A stretch of 64,000 nt of DNA from Macrocystis pyrifera (taxonomy: Eukaryota > Sar > Phaeophyceae > Laminariales > Laminariaceae). The notes beneath the pieces were generated by a model. The model was not told where the DNA came from. It worked only from the letters and a program-made list of their open reading frames with translations, and did no database searches. Position 1 is the first letter of the stretch. The number at the start of each line of letters is the position of its first letter. Location: the NCBI GenBank assembly GCA_031763025.1, contig JASSKH010000030.1, positions 310,001-374,000 on the forward strand, read 5' to 3'. Of this stretch, positions 23,201 to 32,141 are shown piece by piece. A program made the translations under genes and the position numbers.

Positions 23201-26200
23201 ACCCGCAACACTACGAGCACTGTCTGCATGCACCGCTCATACTTCTGCGCAACCACGCTGAGCGTGATGTGGGCCTGGTAGGCAGGTGTGTGTGGGCGTG
23301 GTGGCAGGCACTCTCTGTCCACACGTCCACACGCATAGGTTCTCCCGAAAGGGAACCGGTGGAACCTTCTGACCAGAAAAGAAAAAAGAACATCAGCCAC
23401 CTTGCGCGGTACCCAGTACTGACGGTGTCTTTTGGGCGGTATCCAGTGTTGGCGGTACTCTTCTGGCGGTATCCAGTGTTGCCGGAACTTTTCTGGCGGT
23501 GTCTAGAGTTGACGGTATTTATTTGCCGGTAGACGGTAATAGTGAATCTGACGGGAAATTATTGCCGGTAGACGGTAATAGTGAACCTTGACGGAAATAT
23601 TTTTGACGGTGATGCAATACGACGGTTGTTTGTTGACGGTAGACGGTACTTCGTTTTTCGGCGGTAATGCCCTTGGCGGTAGACGGTAACACGAAATGGG
23701 CCGGAAAACCGCCGGAATTCCGGGACCGTCCACCAGGGCGGTAAAACAACGACGGGAAAATTTCCGAACACCACCCTGAAAAATAACCAAATATTAATAT
23801 TAATAGTGTTAGGCCTATGCCAATGGGAAAGCGAAGTATCAATAAAAAGTTTGAATTCCAAAGATACCCGCCAAAAACTTTTAGAACACGCTTCCTATGG
23901 GCACGTTTAGAAAAAAAAAAAAAGTTTCCAACTTTTGGAAAAGCCCGAAAAAAGCAAATCTGGGGCCGATGTTGGGCCAAGATCGGCTTGAGAAAAACTC
24001 AGGCCGATCTTTGGTTCGAAGCGGCGAGAGATTCCGAGTCCTCGACACACATCGATCGACAAAACCAACGATTGCGTCATGAATTCTGAGCGGAGTGCGC
24101 TCGTTAGGGGCTCCGACCCACCCTTGGGTCACCGTCTTCACACAATAACCAGTGACGTGCGGCGGGCGCTGGCCTAGCGTACGATAAAAAAAAACAAAAA
24201 GCCGCTGGTGTGTACAAAACAGAAGACAAAAATTCTCGATCCGTCTCGAATGGCGAAAACCAGGCTTTTTTTCAGGTTTGGGAGGATACCGCAGGACGCC
24301 GCCGGCAAGCTCTCGCCCCCTAGAGCATGTATTCACTTTCTATCTTCGATACCGTCCTCTATACTCGTTGGCCTTGCCCGACACCAAGCGGGTTGGCCTT
24401 GGGCTGAGTCTATATCAAGATCGAGCATCTATCGTCGCACGAGCTGAATTTTATCAGCGTGTTGACAATTTGCAACGAGAGAAAACAAATTGCGCCGCCT
24501 GCAGCCATTAGAAAAAAAAGAAAGAAAAAATCAAACATTTTTTCCCTTTTTTCCCACAGCGGCGGTACGAGGATATTTTCGGCTGTTTTTTTTAAGCAAT
24601 ATTTTTGAAAGAAAACTTTCGGACTTCGCGTTTCCATTGGCTTAGGTCTTACTGCGCGGATTTTTATCTGGTACCTGGTCTCTAGTATCACATCAGCGGA
24701 GAGTCACCGGCGGTCCTGAACTGGTACACTATTAAGTAGTACCTCGTACGCAACATAACCAGTACTCTGTCCGGAAATATAGGGACGGTTCAACAATAAA
24801 CATGAAAATAAACGGCGCCTTACATTTCCGGATATAGTGGTATACTCATCTATCTACATCATGCCAGGTACTCGTACGCGTTACCTCCACGATACGAGAC
24901 ATTTACCCAACCAGGTGCCTGGTGCCAGGTATGCATCACAGCAGTACATCTTATTATTAGTAGTAATACTACCTCTGTATCTATTATAGAAAGCGCGCAA
25001 CCCGACACATCAATCATCACTCAGCCTTGCCAAGTTGGTTGTCGGGTGTCGGATCGACCGGTAACATGGCATGGATGAATGGACGGGCGAAGACGCACAA
25101 ACCCGGCGAGTTTGCTTTGATGATATTGGCGGGTTTGCAAGACCAATAAGACACAGCTGAACATGGTTGCTGGTCGCTTCAACTGCAGAATGGAGGGTCC
25201 AGACGACGCCATGTGATATTTTATCGAATAGAGCGGCAAACGGGCAATCCTGCTAAAAGCATTATGTATATAAGATAATTACATGGGGAGCACAGCGAGG
25301 CGGGGGAATAGTAATGTTGTACCTGATAGATACGTACGAGAATAATTGGTTAATCAGCATGAAGGTGGGTCCTGCTGCCTGTAGTGGTCATACGTTGTTG
25401 TTGTTGTTGTTGTTTTCTTCACATTAAACCGTTCTTTCTAGGCGTCGACATCCAGCACAACCAGTGTCCGTGCCGATTCTTCAAACCTAGAGAGATACAA
25501 GTTCTGTGCCACAAAGCTACGCCACAGAGATACTACGTTGCCACGTATGTAATGCAATGCCATGTCATCATACTGCGTACGACAGGCACGACATACACAT
25601 TCCATGACCTTGAGAAACAAAAACGAAACAAAGAGAAAAAACAAAAACAAAAACAAAGACAATTCGAAAGAGAAAAGAAACAAAAAAAAGAACATCTATG
25701 TGACGTGTGATTTACTGCTGCTGTAGTATGTTTCTAGTACCTGGTAAATAAGTACCTGGTAATAATTTTAATATGTACAGCATTAGTAAACAACAAACAG
25801 CAAGTGCCGGAGGAATACCTCCCCAAGATAGCTTTGGTTTGCGCAGACGAGCAGGCACCAAGCGAAGGGTTTTAAGTCGTTGAGGTAACAGCAACGTGGG
25901 GAGGTGTTCAAGATATTGATGGTACAGGCAATTTCGCAGTGTCGGGGTCTGAAAAGTTGTGAGGTAGACCAATCACCATCACTAAAACCAACCAAAATTG
26001 TGACAAAATTCGTACGCTGATTGGATAATGAACATAGTTTGCTAATTCCGCCGCCGAACGCAGCACGGCACAACGCCTGCAGCAGAAGCGCCTCACGGGA
26101 GATAGAAAGCTCGATGGAGGATTCATCCAATGACGGTGCAGCACGCAGCAGCTAGCTGCTGCGACAACCATCAAACAGACGCCGCCCAGTCGTGTGATGC

Positions 26201-29200
26201 CACCGGACAACCCCGAGACTGGAGACACAGATCACAGCAATGGTAGAGGAAAAAGAGTGCGATAGCAAGCTTGACAAGCGGTTGCGAGCGAGAACAAATA
26301 TATCAAAAACGTATAAACCAGCGGCAGAGCCGCCGCGATACGCCGACAACAAGCATACACATACCAGGTAGGAGTTTGTTGGAACTCGTACGATCATAGG
26401 CACTAGCTATGTCGTTGCCGCTATTGCAGGGTGTTGCTGTTAATGTCGTAAGAGAGAGCGCCTCCCCCAAATCCGAACGTTGATTTGACGAGAAGAGACG
26501 GGGCAGGGGCTTTGGGAAGAGCGTGGCGGAATACTATGGACCGTTGGCGCAACAACATGAAGATCAAACGGTCGTTTCATTATGGCCCAGAATGGCACGT
26601 ACGTACGTATCCTTCGGCGTCGTGGATGGTTGATACTGCATATCAGGTACCTCACATGCTCCAACGAATTGAGCTTCGATGTAGCTCTACTACACAAGAT
26701 CGTTCGAATGTGGCTATTTTCAAGGCGAGGTTCCAACTGTAGTGCTCGTGGTGGCGTCGCAGCAGAGGGCACATGACGTCGGGCAACAATGAAGCAAAAC
26801 TCGAAAGCTTGAGCGACCCGTATCGAAAATTCCTGCGCAAGCCTTTTGAAAATTTCTCCCTCTGTTGCCCCCCCTACTGAAAACTGCCATCTTTTTTTTT
26901 CAACACAAGACAAGGCACCCAGGTTCCGTGGTCTGTTTCACGAAGAAGTGCTCAGGTCCAATGGATCTATGACCATAGGAACACCAAGTTTGGACATTTC
27001 TTTAAAAAATGTTGCTTCAAGAAACAGCCGGCGATATTCTCGTACCTCCGCTGTGGGGCAAAAGGGAAAAAACACGTTTGATTTTTTCTGCCCTCCCTCG
27101 GTTGAAATTCTTCTGTATTGACGTATAAACTCTGTACTCGTACGTCGTACGTAAAAGTACGTATATACATGCATACATGCGTACGCTGATTCCACTTTTT
27201 CTTCTCTGGGGTGTGCGATGTGCTTCACGTAGTTGTTGTGTGTACGTACTGTTGTTTTCTATGTTCACAGCATTCTTTACAGCACCATGGACACTCGGCG
27301 TTTCGTCTGCACCACCCCGCGTCGAGGTGGTCTCAGGTTTGGTACGGCAAGATAATTTCGTGCCGAGCAGGCGGTTCCGCGAGGACGATCTGGAAGCTTT
27401 AAAGCTGTCAACGGGGGGGGCGCCAGAGTAAATACTCTTGGCGCTCCCGCCGTGGCGAAACAAACGAAGCATATTAATAGTGACTCTTTGCAGGTCCAAG
27501 TGGAGCCCGTGGTACCTACACCCTGAAGAAAACAAAACAATTCAGGTTTTGGAGGCCATGTGGCACGCTTAGTGCTTTAGGCGCATTCCTTTTTTTCCGG
27601 ATTGTCATGGACATCACACCGCTCGTGGCGCGCGTTTTTTACTTGGTTTTAGCATGTACCTGATTTTGGCTCAAACAGATCAGGTATACCTGATTTTGGC
27701 ATTTGCCCTTTTTTCAAACCGTTACAGGCCGGGTAATTTTTTTATTTTCTCGTTGCAAATTATCAACACGCTGATAAAAATCAGCTCGTGCGATGATAGA
27801 CCTTCGATCTCGGCAAAGACTCAGCCCACGGCCAACCAGCTTGGTGTTGGGCAAGGTCAACGAGTGTAGATGATGGCGTCGAAGATATCAGTCGGTCAAT
27901 GTTTTAGGGGCGAGAGCTTGTCGGCGGCGTTTTACGCTCGTCTCCCAGACCTGAGAAAAAACTATGTTCCGCCATTCGAGACGGATCGAGATTTTTGCCA
28001 TCTCTTTCGTGCACACCAGCGGCCAATTGTTTTTTCATCATACGCCTGGCCAGCGCCGGCCACATGTCACAGGCCATTGTGCGATCACGGTGACCCTTAG
28101 GCTGGGTCGGAGCCCCTAATGAGGGCACTCCGTTCAGAATTCATGACGCAGTCCTTGGTTTTGTCGATCGATGTCTGTCGAAACTCGGAATCTCGCTGCT
28201 TCGAACTAAACATCCGCCTGAGTTTTTCTGAAGCCGATCTTGGCCCAACAGAACAGTGGCCCCATAGTTGTTTATTTCGGGGTTTTCTAAAAGTTTGGAA
28301 CTTTCAGTTTGAAGAATCGTGCTCATAGCGAGCTGTACCTGAAATAATCTGGCGGGTATCTTTGGCATCAATTTTCAAGGAAAACTTGCGTTTTCATTGA
28401 CACAGGTCTCATGGCCCATAGGTATCTTGACGGGTTTGCACCAAGACTCTACTGCTGAACATGGTTGCATCATTTTTATTTATATTTTTCCACTACACTA
28501 TTGTGCTTCGTCCTGCTTTCTCCTCCTCCCTACTCGTAACTCAGACCCCGGGCGTTCACAGTCGCGGCGAGCTGGCTAACCCCGCGGGATCGCTTTCCAC
28601 CGAGTCAGAGCCAAGCAAGATTATGGAAACCCCACGACATAAGATATTGCTCTTCTGCTGCTGTATCATATCTGTAGCACAGCGTCCCTCAGGCTCTCTG
28701 CTTTGTGGCAGCCACGGTACAACAGCAGTCGCATATCAAGCTCCTTCTTTTGTAACGACCACGGCCACGGAGGGTGGATCCGTGTGTGTCATATTTCCTG
28801 CCGACCTAGGTAGTAGGAACAAACACAGAATCTCATAGAGGTGTAATTATTTAGATACTGCGCAGGGGGCAGGACGACGACATAAAACCCACACTTCCTC
28901 GGGATTTCAAAAGCAACCGCGCAGCCACGGTATACACCGGAACAGCAGCCACGATGCACATCAAAAACAGAAGCAGCGGTAGACACCAATACAACAGCAC
29001 CAGCGCTTCAAACTCTGACCTTTGTGACAGCCACGGCCGTGCTTTTGTGTTCGTCTGTGTGTGCACTGTTCACCAGGAGATACAGATACATAAAAATATT
29101 ATCACCTTCCTACGAATAAAAATAAAAATTAAACACGCGTCGTCGAACCTCATCCTGTCACACAGCAGTATACTTGGTATACAGCAGTACGCGGAGTAAA

Positions 29201-31346
29201 TAGGGACGCCTTGTAATGGTGGATCTCCCCCGCTTCACCTTGCGACATCTCGGGAATTCAGGTCAACCATATCCCGAAGGGGGAACCTTGTATGTATACG
29301 TATTAAAAAGCACTTTTCTTGCGCATCGGCAACCTCTTTTCTTCCGGCCGCCGTTTTTTTTTCGTGCTCTAGGCCATGTAAGTGGTCTAGGCTATATGGG
29401 GCACGCAGAGGGTCCGCGTGTACACTAGACGCAAGTGTGGGCCCCGGCCGGGCTCCGTGGCACGCACTCTGGGCGTTCGGAGTCGCGGCGAGCTGTTTTT
29501 TTTCCAACTTTTTCGTTGGATCGCTTTCAGTCGAGCCAGAGTTTTTTTCCCTTCGTTTTCGCACCTATGCTGCTGCTTCTAAAGTACCACAGCAGCATTC
29601 AAAGGCTAGGCAGCCACGGCACAACAGCCGCGCTTCAAGCGTTTCCCGTCCCTTTGTTACAGCAACGTACGGTGCTTCTACGCGTATATGCGTGAGCGTG
29701 CGTGTTTGCCATCCTATTAACAGGACCCTATAGCAGTAGGAACTAGGCGCAGTCAGTCTCAACGAGAGAGGTGCAATTTTAGCTTTCTATTTTTCTTTTC
29801 TGCTACATCTGCTGCTTGCTGCTGTGTATCTGTATCACACCGTAACTTAAGGTGTTGTGGCAGCCATGGTACAACAGCAGTAGCCGCACTTCGAGCTCAT
29901 TCTTTTCGTGACAGCTACCAACGGCGGTGCTTCTGTGTGAACAGGTGAATGCGTGTGTGCGCATGTGGCCGTGCCATCCTGAACACAACGAGCTGGAAGA
30001 TTTCAACCCAGACTAGTATAAATAATACCTCTGAAGTCTACAAACACACACGCAGTACAGCAGCGGTACAACAGAAGCAGCAGCAGGAGCAGCAGCAGCA
30101 GCAGCAGCGGTACAACAGCAGCAGCAGCAGCAGCAGCAACGGTACAACAGCAGCGAACCTCGCGTAGCTCAGATACTATGGAACGCCTGTGTTCTATGTT
30201 TCCTCTTTTCAAGTTGCGACACCCCCAGGATTTTTTATCCCAAGAAGGGGACCTTGAACCTTGTACAGCAGTAAGTACGTAAGAAGTCCCCAGCCCACGA
30301 GAGTGACGGTCTCTTCTGGAGAAAGAGGGGAACGCCTATTGGCAACCCGCGGGTTGCAAAAAAATATTACGCAACCCCTAGCTGAAAAAGCCGAGAGCCA
30401 CTCACTACCCGTTAACCTAGCCGCGTACACCTCCCCTACCCCCTACCCCTGCTCCTAACGCCGAATCATATGCCCTCAGATACGTAGGATTCCGTAGCTA
30501 AAACTTGAAAACTTGAGTACCAACTACTCAATCGGTCGAACTCACAGCTGACGCGTTGTATTAAATCTAAGGGCTACTGCTGTGCCCTATATATCCAGCT
30601 ATACAAAGCTATCCGAGGGCATATTTCGAGGTTAAGGGCAGGGGTAGGGGGTAGAGGTGGTGAATAGAGTGAGGGTCAAGGTTTCGGGGGTGCCTCTCGG
30701 CCTTGTCAGCTACATAGGGATTGCAAAATATTTGCAACCAACGGAATGCAAACAGGCGCTACGAGAATGAGCATGCCAGAAAGGACGATGGCATGCTACT
30801 TATATTATTGCTGTATAAGTAGAGAGCAAGGCGATACGATGTACCAGAACAAACGGGCGGCATCGCGCTCAATTGGATCAGATGGCACATCATGAGCTGT
30901 TGCTGAAGGTGGTCACCCGTTTCTTTGTCGCCGATAGGGCATACCTGGTACTGCTGTAGCCCACAGAGTATGCTGCCTGTGCTGCTTGTGGGCTGTGGGC
31001 GAAACAAGGAAAGTTGACCTGGTGGGTCCAAACACGTGCCACTCCTGTCCGGAAATGTAAGAACGGTATTTAATTAAATATTGGAATTAAAACAAACCTT
31101 ATATTTACGGACATATTTGTAGTGGTGTACAAAACTGCTGATGTAGTACGTTTTATTAACCTGCCAAGCTTCACCTCGAATGAGGAATCGGGCGTCCGCT
31201 TCCCGACTATCGCATTCGATCTCCATGGAACGCTCTAGCTGCAGAATCTCGCGGATTTCGTCCTCTCCCTCCGACCTGCCGTATATCTCCTTCATCTCGT
31301 TGCATATGATGTCCCTCATCTCCGGTATGGTTTTGGTTGTCCCCAT
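16942..31346 (-). CDS. SPC24: SPC24-like kinetochore protein (NDC80 complex subunit), 3 exons, 218 aa
   Basis: Exons 31346-31175, 20322-20153 and 17256-16942 join in phase (172+170+315 = 657 nt) into a 218-residue protein, close to the roughly 200 residues of animal SPC24. Residues about 20-140 are charged and coiled-coil-like, for example EKLEQQRREIE and RRLEKERARASERINQQLEE. The C-terminal part, about 144-218, matches the SPC24 globular domain pattern: LYTNITTIKWNYETEGDIV with W153, then a gap, then SDFEVANKLWDVID near residues 196-209. Human SPC24 has KIDWDYE and DYLWSLVD at the same places. In the family, SPC24 pairs with SPC25 and links NDC80 to the inner kinetochore at mitosis. Introns are about 10.85 kb and 2.90 kb and full of repeats. 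An alternative exon-1 donor at 31161 would be out of phase with exon 2 unless an extra exon intervened. Family assignment is by motif recognition, without alignment. Confidence 0.82.
17281..17470 (+). repeat. polypurine tract in SPC24 intron 2
   Basis: Nearly pure G/A for about 190 bases, starting 25 bp from the exon-3 acceptor. On the transcribed strand it is a very long pyrimidine tract. Confidence 0.85.
17820..18000 (+). repeat. CAACAG/CACGAC degenerate microsatellite
   Basis: CAA, CAG, CAC and GAC triplet mixtures, in SPC24 intron 2. A separate (AACC)n run lies at 18509-18528. Confidence 0.8.
18219..18400. repeat. GATGTCAGGAGACAG foldback, copy 1
   Basis: Left AAAGATGTCAGGAGACAGCT, right ACACGTCTCCTGACATATTT; the interior shares TTGCCTTGA, GACCGACACCA and GTTTTC-like sequence with 21584-21750. 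Confidence 0.7.
18414..18475 (-). pseudogene. SPC24: decayed copy of the 3' end of SPC24 exon 2 with its donor region
   Basis: It matches 20131-20187 with indels. The minus strand shares CGGCTGCCCAGGA, ATCGAGAG/GTCGAGAG-ATGCAG and TTGTCCGTGT with the real exon end and the first bases of intron 2. It lies about 1.7 kb downstream, directly next to a foldback element (18219-18400). Confidence 0.65.
18790..18872 (+). ncRNA. tRNA-like sequence in SPC24 intron 2
   Basis: TGGCTTGGTAGG (A-box-like) and GTGAGTTCGAGTCTCAC (perfect T-arm), with T-rich sequence after. The acceptor stem is not formed. Confidence 0.3.
19473..19650. repeat. GGGTCGGGTC foldback element, copy 3
   Basis: CAGGATTGTTCACGGGTC, GGGTCGGGTCGAGTC, ACCCGACCCGACCC, and TTCATGACC near the right end. 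In the 3' flank side of SPC24 intron 2. Confidence 0.7.
20153..20322 (-). CDS. SPC24: SPC24 exon 2 (coiled coil)
   Basis: A long T tract followed by CCAG is the acceptor, and the donor is ATGCAG|GTGAGG. The exon enters at codon position 2 and ends in phase 0. The encoded heptad-like, Glu/Arg/Ala-rich helix runs MAEKLEQQRREIETPSEEAF to QEKDIESMQ. It reads straight into the coiled coil at the start of exon 3 (LATEETKREIERTVEAH). Confidence 0.8.
20653..20888 (-). other. possible unspliced coding frame in SPC24 intron 1
   Basis: The minus frame reads ANTALNCCHPEPARARPG to CRNRMVVMENVGG and ends at a good donor, GGCC|GTAAGT (GT at 20719-20718), whose phase also fits SPC24 exon 2. It may be an alternative SPC24 exon, but SPC24 reads well without it. 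Confidence 0.2.
21584..21750. repeat. GATGTCAGGAGACAG foldback, copy 2
   Basis: Left GAAGATGTCAGGAGACAGCA, right GACATGTCTCCAGACATCTT. Confidence 0.7.
21843..22023. repeat. foldback element with TTAAGGGTC ends
   Basis: Left TTAAGGGTCCACATCTTAAA with CGAGCA and TTTTTCAGTTTTTT. Right AATGCTCGTTAAGATCGACC ending CTAA. TAT flanks each side. Confidence 0.6.
22130..22535 (+). repeat. GGGTTTGCAAGACC / ACGGTGATTATATTTC dispersed repeat
   Basis: GCGGATTTGCAAGACCATAAG and GAACATGGTTGCATCG recur at 25125-25175 and 28433-28470. A hairpin GAATATAATCACCGTT / AACGGTGATTATATTTC lies at 22474-22531; half of it recurs at 49418-49445. Confidence 0.55.
22662..23778. mobile_element. hAT-like non-autonomous element built of GACGGTA units
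   Basis: The ends are TAGGGTGGTGTTCGGAAA and TTTCCGAACACCACCCTG. The flanking 8-mers CAAAATAA and AAAAATAA agree at 7 of 8 bases, as for hAT-type insertions. Inside, two blocks (22730-23040 and 23400-23740) consist of roughly 105-115-bp units rich in GACGGTA and CGGTAGACGG. A unique middle part (23040-23390) is open in several frames without a recognisable product. Confidence 0.75.
23812..24648. mobile_element. 837-bp terminal-inverted-repeat element, copy A (TTA target)
   Basis: The ends are GGCCTATGCCAATGGGAAAG and, reversed, GACCTAAGCCAATGGAAACG. TTA is duplicated at 23809-23811 and 24649-24651, the target of PIF/Harbinger elements. Diverged reading frames cross it but none looks like a transposase. 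It begins about 33 bp after the hAT-like element. Confidence 0.75.
24769..24834. repeat. 66-bp TGTCCGGAAAT inverted-repeat element, copy 1
   Basis: TGTCCGGAAATATAGGGACG faces CGCCTTACATTTCCGGATA. Confidence 0.6.
25030..25260 (+). repeat. second copy of the GCGGGTTTGCAAGACC repeat
   Basis: GGCGGGTTTGCAAGACCAATA, GAACATGGTTGCTGGTCGCT and GACGACGCCATG match 22150-22250. Confidence 0.55.
25783..26130 (-). CDS. hypothetical ORF in SPC24 intron 1
   Basis: An intact 115-residue frame from ATG at 26130 begins MDESSIELSISREALLLQAL. Third-position GC is low compared with the confident exons. It ends in sequence close to a short repeat (GAGGAATACCTCC) seen elsewhere. No domain seen; probably chance. 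Confidence 0.15.
   Translation of the reverse strand: MDESSIELSISREALLLQALCRAAFGGGISKLCSLSNQRTNFVTILVGFSDGDWSTSQLFRPRHCEIACTINILNTSPRCCYLNDLKPFAWCLLVCANQSYLGEVFLRHLLFVVY
26963..28410. mobile_element. inverted relative of copy A with a 640-bp insertion, copy B
   Basis: 26963-27094 and 27735-28410 match the reverse complement of copy A end to end. Shared anchors include GGCGGGTATCTTTGG, CATTCGAGACGGATCGAG-like sequence, CGGAGCCCCTAA and TTGCAAATTATCAACACGCTG. About 640 bp (27095-27734) is absent from copy A and holds the coding segment at 27274-27572. Confidence 0.7.
27274..27572 (+). CDS. two-exon coding segment nested in SPC24 intron 1
   Basis: Frame 27177-27427 gives TLGVSSAPPRVEVVSGLV and SRRFREDDLEALKLSTGG, then a donor CCAGA|GTAAAT. 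After a 66-bp intron with acceptor TTTGCAG| at 27493, phase is kept (GA+G = Glu) and the frame reads SKWSPWYLHPEENKTIQ to VLEAMWHA and a stop at 27570-27572. A possible exon start follows a CAG acceptor near 27270. It lies inside a ~640-bp insertion within transposon-like copy B (26963-28410), so it may be a captured gene fragment or a nested gene. No family recognised. Confidence 0.45.
28545..29950 (+). repeat. GTGGCAGCCACGGTACAACAGC repeated block
   Basis: 28545-28860 and 29470-29760 share GGCGTTC-AGTCGCGGCGAGCT, GGATCGCTTTC and GCAGCCACGG-ACAACAGC in order. Further partial units lie at 28915-29060 and 29840-29960. No durable reading frame. Confidence 0.6.
30056..30155 (+). repeat. CAG microsatellite with CGGTACAACAGC interruptions
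   Basis: Runs of CAG broken three times by CGGTACAACAG, suggesting amplification of a 40-50-bp compound unit. Confidence 0.85.
31046..31113. repeat. 68-bp TGTCCGGAAAT inverted-repeat element, copy 2
   Basis: TGTCCGGAAATGTAAGAACG faces AACCTTATATTTACGGACA. It lies 60 bp inside SPC24 intron 1 from the exon-1 donor. Confidence 0.65.
31175..31346 (-). CDS. SPC24: SPC24 exon 1 (start codon exon)
   Basis: The ATG at 31346 follows a purine-rich leader and sits in an AAAATGGGG context. The exon encodes 57 residues plus one base. It contains EMRDIICNEMKEIYGR and REILQLERSMEIE, the second resembling the REIL-x-MEKE stretch of animal SPC24. The donor GAG|GTGAAG (GT at 31174-31173) gives phase 1, which exon 2 needs. 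Confidence 0.75.
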
Positions 31347-31905
31347 TTTGTTTGCGTTCTCCTTCCCTCCCTGATTCTTCTACGATCTCTGCCGTGACCT
31401 TGCTCCAGAACAACTAGAGCCTGGCTGTGCAGGGTATGAACTCGTCTCGGCGCAGCACCCCTGCAAACTTGGGGAGTTGCCTCAATACCGCGATGCAACG
31501 AGTCTCTGTTTTTGAATAAACCCAACCGCCCAAAAATAGAGGTTTTGATATGAAAATTGAAGCGTGTTTTGAGTAAGGGTGTAGGGAACAACTTGCGATG
31601 TTGTGATGCTCGGTGATTGGTCAGAAGCGATTACGATGACGGAGTCTCAAAAAACGTATTAATCACCTTGTCGTCCCAGGTGTCAACGCACCCGGTACAG
31701 CACAGTACCTCGAGTCACCTTGGCGACTACGGAGCACACTCCCCGAATCAGACAATCAAAACAAGGGCATCTGAAGATAGCAGTGCCAATCTCGGCGGAC
31801 GCAGTTGCGCGCAGCAGTGCTTCAGGGCAAGCCCGCGGAGGAGGGAGCATATTGTTGTGCTCTGGCGTCACAGTCATTTCGGGCCAGGAAACCAGGACCA
31901 CCACC
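31347..31905. promoter_or_regulatory. divergent SPC24 / desaturase intergenic region
   Basis: The 559 bp between the two start codons must hold both promoters and 5' leaders. An ATTGG (CCAAT on the other strand) lies at 31616-31620 inside GTGATTGGTCAG, roughly central. I see no convincing TATA box. The desaturase side ends in an optimal ACCACCATGG context; the SPC24 side is purine-rich just before its ATG. Confidence 0.45.
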
Positions 31906-32141
31906 ATGGCGTCAGACTCGTCGGACATCGTGTTGGAAGGGCGCGCCCTCACCCTGAACCCCATCACGCTCGTGAAGGACACCGTGGAGACCGTAGCGTA
32001 CCACTGGAAAAACAAGTCCATCAACTGGCCAATGTCCATCTACATCACGCTCGTGCACGTCGCCGCCGTGGTGGGGCTCACCACGATCCAGCACTGCAAG
32101 TGGCAAACCTGCCTGTTGGCTTTTATCCTCTGGCCGATCAC
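31906..32141 (+). CDS. desaturase exon 1
   Basis: It runs from the ATG at 31906 to the donor CAC|GTGAGT, ending in phase 2 after 78 codons. It encodes a short hydrophilic N terminus and the first hydrophobic hairpin (YITLVHVAAVVGLTTI, then LLAFILWP). Confidence 0.92.

Noticed and set aside
22592-23233. 213-codon minus-strand frame
   Set aside because: It runs across the GACGGTA repeats of the hAT-like element; repeated peptide phrases simply mirror the DNA units and there is no transposase motif.
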